A stretch of 64,000 nt of DNA from Bacillota bacterium (GTDB taxonomy: Bacteria; Bacillota; Clostridia; Peptostreptococcales; Acidaminobacteraceae). The notes under the pieces are model-generated. The model was given only the letters and a program-made list of their open reading frames with translations. It ran no database searches and was not told where the DNA came from. Positions 62,164 to 64,000 of the stretch are shown one piece after another. The stretch covers positions 79,334 to 143,333 of the forward strand of contig JAOARG010000077.1 of the NCBI GenBank assembly GCA_025210655.1, written 5' to 3'. The position numbers and the translations under genes were made by a program. The stretch's first letter is position 1. Every line of letters begins with the position of its first letter.

Positions 62164-62340
62164 ATGAAGGTTGTACATTTAAAGACGGGAAATATTTATG
62201 AGGTTATTGGTGAGGCTATTAATGCTACCAATGTAAATGATGGTGAGATTGTTGTGATTTATCAGAAGGACGGCCAGATGTTTGTTAGGGAAAAGAAAGA
62301 GTTTTATGAAAAGTTTCAGCCTCAAGAGGATGGGGAATAG
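62164..62340 (+). CDS. DUF1653-like small protein
   Basis: 58 residues: HLKTGNIYEVIGEAINATN, EIVVIYQKDGQMFVREKKEF and EKFQPQEDGE follow the pattern of DUF1653 (HYKG-YxVxG...VVY...WVRPxxxFxE). Small SH3-like beta protein, role unknown. AGAGGTGG precedes the ATG. Ends 20 nt before the AlkD-like gene, probably cotranscribed. Confidence 0.72.
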   Translation: MKVVHLKTGNIYEVIGEAINATNVNDGEIVVIYQKDGQMFVREKKEFYEKFQPQEDGE

Positions 62341-62360
62341 TAATAATAGAGGTGTTGTGT

Positions 62361-63104
62361 ATGGCTAAGAAGCTAAAAGACTATTATGATGGTGATTGTG
62401 CTAGATTGTTGGGAAAAAAGATAAAAAAACACTATAAAGTATTTGATATAAATAGCTTTATCTCATATATAGAATCCAATGTCGATGATAAAAAGTTTAT
62501 GGAGAGGCAAGATATTTTTGTTGATGCTTTTGAAAAATACATGACTGGAAATTATAATAATGATATTGAAATATTCACTAAAATCCTTGGTCCAGAACTA
62601 TCGGTAGCTGAGGGCATGTTCACCCAAGGATGGTGGTTGTGGCCTGTTGGAAGATATGTAGAAAGACACGGTTTAAAAGACTGGGATCTTACAACAGCAT
62701 TTATTTATGAACTAACAAAAAGATTTACAGGTGAGTTTGCAATAAGACCACTACTAAATGCTAATCCTAAGAAAACACTTGAGCTCTTATTAATATGGAG
62801 TAAAGATAAAAACCTGCACGTCTGTAGACTAGCCAGTGAAGGAATGCGTATAAGATTACCATGGGCAAAAAAGAGCCTAGCAGTATTAGAAGAAGTGGAG
62901 CTATTCAAAGCAGTACTTACTAATCTAAAGGATGATAAAGAAAAATTCGTCATGAAATCAGTAGGAAACAATCTCAATGACCTAATGAAAGAAAATCCCT
63001 TAATAGCGGATGAAATAATAGAAGAATGGCAAAAAGAAGACCTAAGCAAATCAGCACAGTGGATAATCAAACACGGATCAAGAAGTAGAAAAGACAAGAA
63101 ATAA
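62361..63104 (+). CDS. DNA alkylation repair protein (AlkC/AlkD-like HEAT repeats)
   Basis: 247 residues, all-helical. WWLWPVGRYVERHGLKDWDLT, FAIRPLLNANPKKTLELLLIWSKDKNLHVCRLASEGMRIRLPW and the KSVGNNLNDLMKENP helix match HEAT-like DNA glycosylases of the AlkC/AlkD group, which excise alkylated purines. ATG at 62361 chosen over GTG at 62352 since GAGGTG lies at 62349-62354. Follows the DUF1653 gene. Confidence 0.82.
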   Translation: MAKKLKDYYDGDCARLLGKKIKKHYKVFDINSFISYIESNVDDKKFMERQDIFVDAFEKYMTGNYNNDIEIFTKILGPELSVAEGMFTQGWWLWPVGRYVERHGLKDWDLTTAFIYELTKRFTGEFAIRPLLNANPKKTLELLLIWSKDKNLHVCRLASEGMRIRLPWAKKSLAVLEEVELFKAVLTNLKDDKEKFVMKSVGNNLNDLMKENPLIADEIIEEWQKEDLSKSAQWIIKHGSRSRKDKK

Positions 63105-63110
63105 ATAGAA

Positions 63111-63147
63111 AAAGTCTCCGAAATATTCGGGGACTTTTGTTGTTTTT
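63111..63147 (+). terminator. Terminator after the AlkD-like gene
   Basis: AAAGTCTCCGAA/TTCGGGGACTTT stem followed by TGTTGTTTTT. Confidence 0.82.
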
Positions 63148-63157
63148 CAAAGAAATC

Positions 63158-63293
63158 TTTTAGCTGAAGCTAAACCATAAATTTAAATTGAATAGAAGCA
63201 TTTTCAATTATAAATTTGATAAATAAAGGATGCTTTTAGCTAAAGCTAAACCATAAATTTAAATTGAATAGAAGCATTTTCAATTATAAATTT
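63158..63293. repeat. Two copies of a ~60-bp hairpin repeat
   Basis: Copies at 63158-63217 and 63233-63293. Each starts TTTTAGCT(G/A)AAGCTAAA (a small palindrome) followed by a hairpin AAATTTAAATTGAA / TTCAATTATAAATTT. A third copy lies at 63591-63650. Noncoding. Confidence 0.85.
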
Positions 63294-63495
63294 ATTAGCT
63301 TAAATGAAATAATGATAGGCCAGGCCCCAAAAGTACTTTGAAAAAATGACCCTAGATAAAGTCGCCCTTGTCATAATAGAAATGACATTCGTATGGTGTG
63401 ACTTCGCATTTGAGGAAAAGCTCTTAAACGAAACGAAAAAAACTGCCGGAGTAGGCAGTTTTCATTACAATCATTTAATTAAAGGGGGACAAATG
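63233..63495. repeat. Long intergenic repeat, copy A
   Basis: Comprises the 60-bp hairpin repeat, a GGCCAGGCCCCAAAAG segment (63319-63334) resembling the RAYT element end, a GTGACTTCGCATTTGAGG block, a terminator-like AACTGCC/GGCAGTT hairpin (63436-63462) and AAAGGGGGACAAATG. All recur in order in copy B. The region 63148-64000 holds no convincing gene. Confidence 0.75.
63436..63462. terminator. Terminator-like hairpin in repeat copy A
   Basis: AACTGCC/GGCAGTT with A run before and T run after; works in either direction. Identical stem recurs at 63865-63894. Confidence 0.7.
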
Positions 63496-63501
63496 AGTAG
63501 T

Positions 63502-63543
63502 TCCGTAGTTCGTTGGTCGTAGGTTGTAGTTCGGAAGGGCAAA
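63502..63543. repeat. 42-bp intergenic repeat, copy 2
   Basis: Second copy of the TCCGTAG..TTCGGAAGGGCAAA element found at 62021, placed between repeat copies A and B. Confidence 0.75.
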
Positions 63544-63590
63544 ATTCTTTAAAGAAATTTTAAGTCGTGAAAACTAAGTTGAAAAGGATG

Positions 63591-63930
63591 TTTTAGCTGA
63601 AGCTAAACCATAAATTTAAATTGAATAAGTGCATTTTCAACTATAAATTTATTAGCTTAAATGCAAGGATGAGAGACCTGACCCCAAAAGCAATTTTCAA
63701 AAACGCCCCTAGTTAAAGTCACCCCTGTCAGTTAAGCTAATAAAAATTAAATTGAAATGTTCCTATTCATTTAATTTTTGTGGTTTTGCTTCAGCAAAAA
63801 GCATCCTTTAAGGATTATAATCATATGGAGTGACTTCGCCTTTGAGGAAAAGCTCTTAAATGAAAAAAAAAAAACTGCCGTGGTAGGCAGTTTTAAATTA
63901 CAATCATTTATTAAAGGGGGACAAATGATT
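63591..63930. repeat. Long intergenic repeat, copy B
   Basis: Same order of blocks as copy A (60-bp hairpin 63591-63650, CCTGACCCCAAAAG at 63677-63690, GTGACTTCGCCTTTGAGG, AACTGCC/GGCAGTT hairpin, AAAGGGGGACAAATG) with about 90 extra bases inserted around 63735-63825 including TTTTGCTTCAGCAAAA. Continues to near the window end; nothing recognisable after 63964. Confidence 0.72.
63865..63894. terminator. Terminator-like hairpin in repeat copy B
   Basis: AACTGCC/GGCAG(TT) stem between a 12-nt A run and TTTT. Confidence 0.7.
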
Positions 63931-64000
63931 ATGTGTGAGCTAATACAAATATCCTTCAGTTGATTCTTATTTCAATATGTTAGTTACATAATTCTTAAAA

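Noticed and set aside
63778..63963. Possible 61-residue reading frame
   Set aside because: It lies within repeat copy B, spans a terminator hairpin and has a start without ribosome site; likely translation of a repeat.

Overview
The window is low-GC DNA with strong Shine-Dalgarno sites (AGGAGG-type), vegetative -35/-10 promoters, intrinsic terminators after most operons and no outer-membrane genes. With a pyruvate formate-lyase system, a short Re-citrate-to-2-oxoglutarate branch, a Tad pilus lacking a secretin, and B. subtilis-like rbs and DegS/DegU-like genes, it looks like the chromosome of an anaerobic, Gram-positive Bacillota bacterium of the Clostridia/Tissierellia kind. I cannot name the genus. 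No tRNA, rRNA, CRISPR array or prophage was seen.

Layout. 0-2.2 kb: end of a histidine operon (hisF, hisIE, PHP phosphatase). 2.3-4.3 kb: orphan sensor kinase. 4.4-8.9 kb: divergent arginine genes argCJ (minus) and argBD (plus) around a control region with two ARG boxes and two good promoters. 8.9-11 kb: lysine riboswitch and NhaC-type transporter. 11.3-14.3 kb: ACT-domain protein, SixA-like phosphatase, HD-GYP protein, FRG-domain protein. 14.3-16.4 kb: predicted heavy-metal transporter under a Fur-like box, with MscS channel. 17-18.4 kb: MATE exporter flanked on both sides by unusual arrays of small hairpins joined by constant linkers. 18.7-25.6 kb: complete rbsRKDACB ribose operon in which rbsB is an internally duplicated double-domain protein. 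25.7-36.7 kb: unknown secreted protein, DegS/DegU-like pair, then a Tad/Flp pilus locus with two pilins. 36.8-39.9 kb: ZTP riboswitch and pflB-pflA.

40-45.2 kb: small enzymes, a GNAT gene with a structured leader, and gnd-zwf-cyclase (oxidative pentose phosphate) on the minus strand. 45.3-46.7 kb: an IS200/REP-type (RAYT) transposase lying between two 187-bp direct copies of a palindrome-ended element. 46.7-51.1 kb: aconitase, NAD-isocitrate dehydrogenase and citrate synthase, giving 2-oxoglutarate/glutamate that feeds the arginine and histidine pathways. 51.4-54.6 kb: DUF401 and DUF554 membrane proteins, HxlR regulator with a glyoxalase-family protein. 54.8-57.7 kb: small protein, candidate structured RNA, triple-domain RidA, divergent TruA-like protein. 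57.8-63.1 kb: membrane proteins, a diguanylate cyclase, decayed gene remnants, HD hydrolase, DUF1653 and an AlkD-like protein. 63.1-64 kb: intergenic repeats related in part to the ends of the RAYT element.

The strongest candidates for something undescribed are the hairpin-linker arrays around the MATE gene, the RAYT with its paired 187-bp elements, the three-way-junction leader at 41.3 kb and the structured region at 55.0-55.3 kb. All functional calls rest on reading motifs by eye; no database search was possible.
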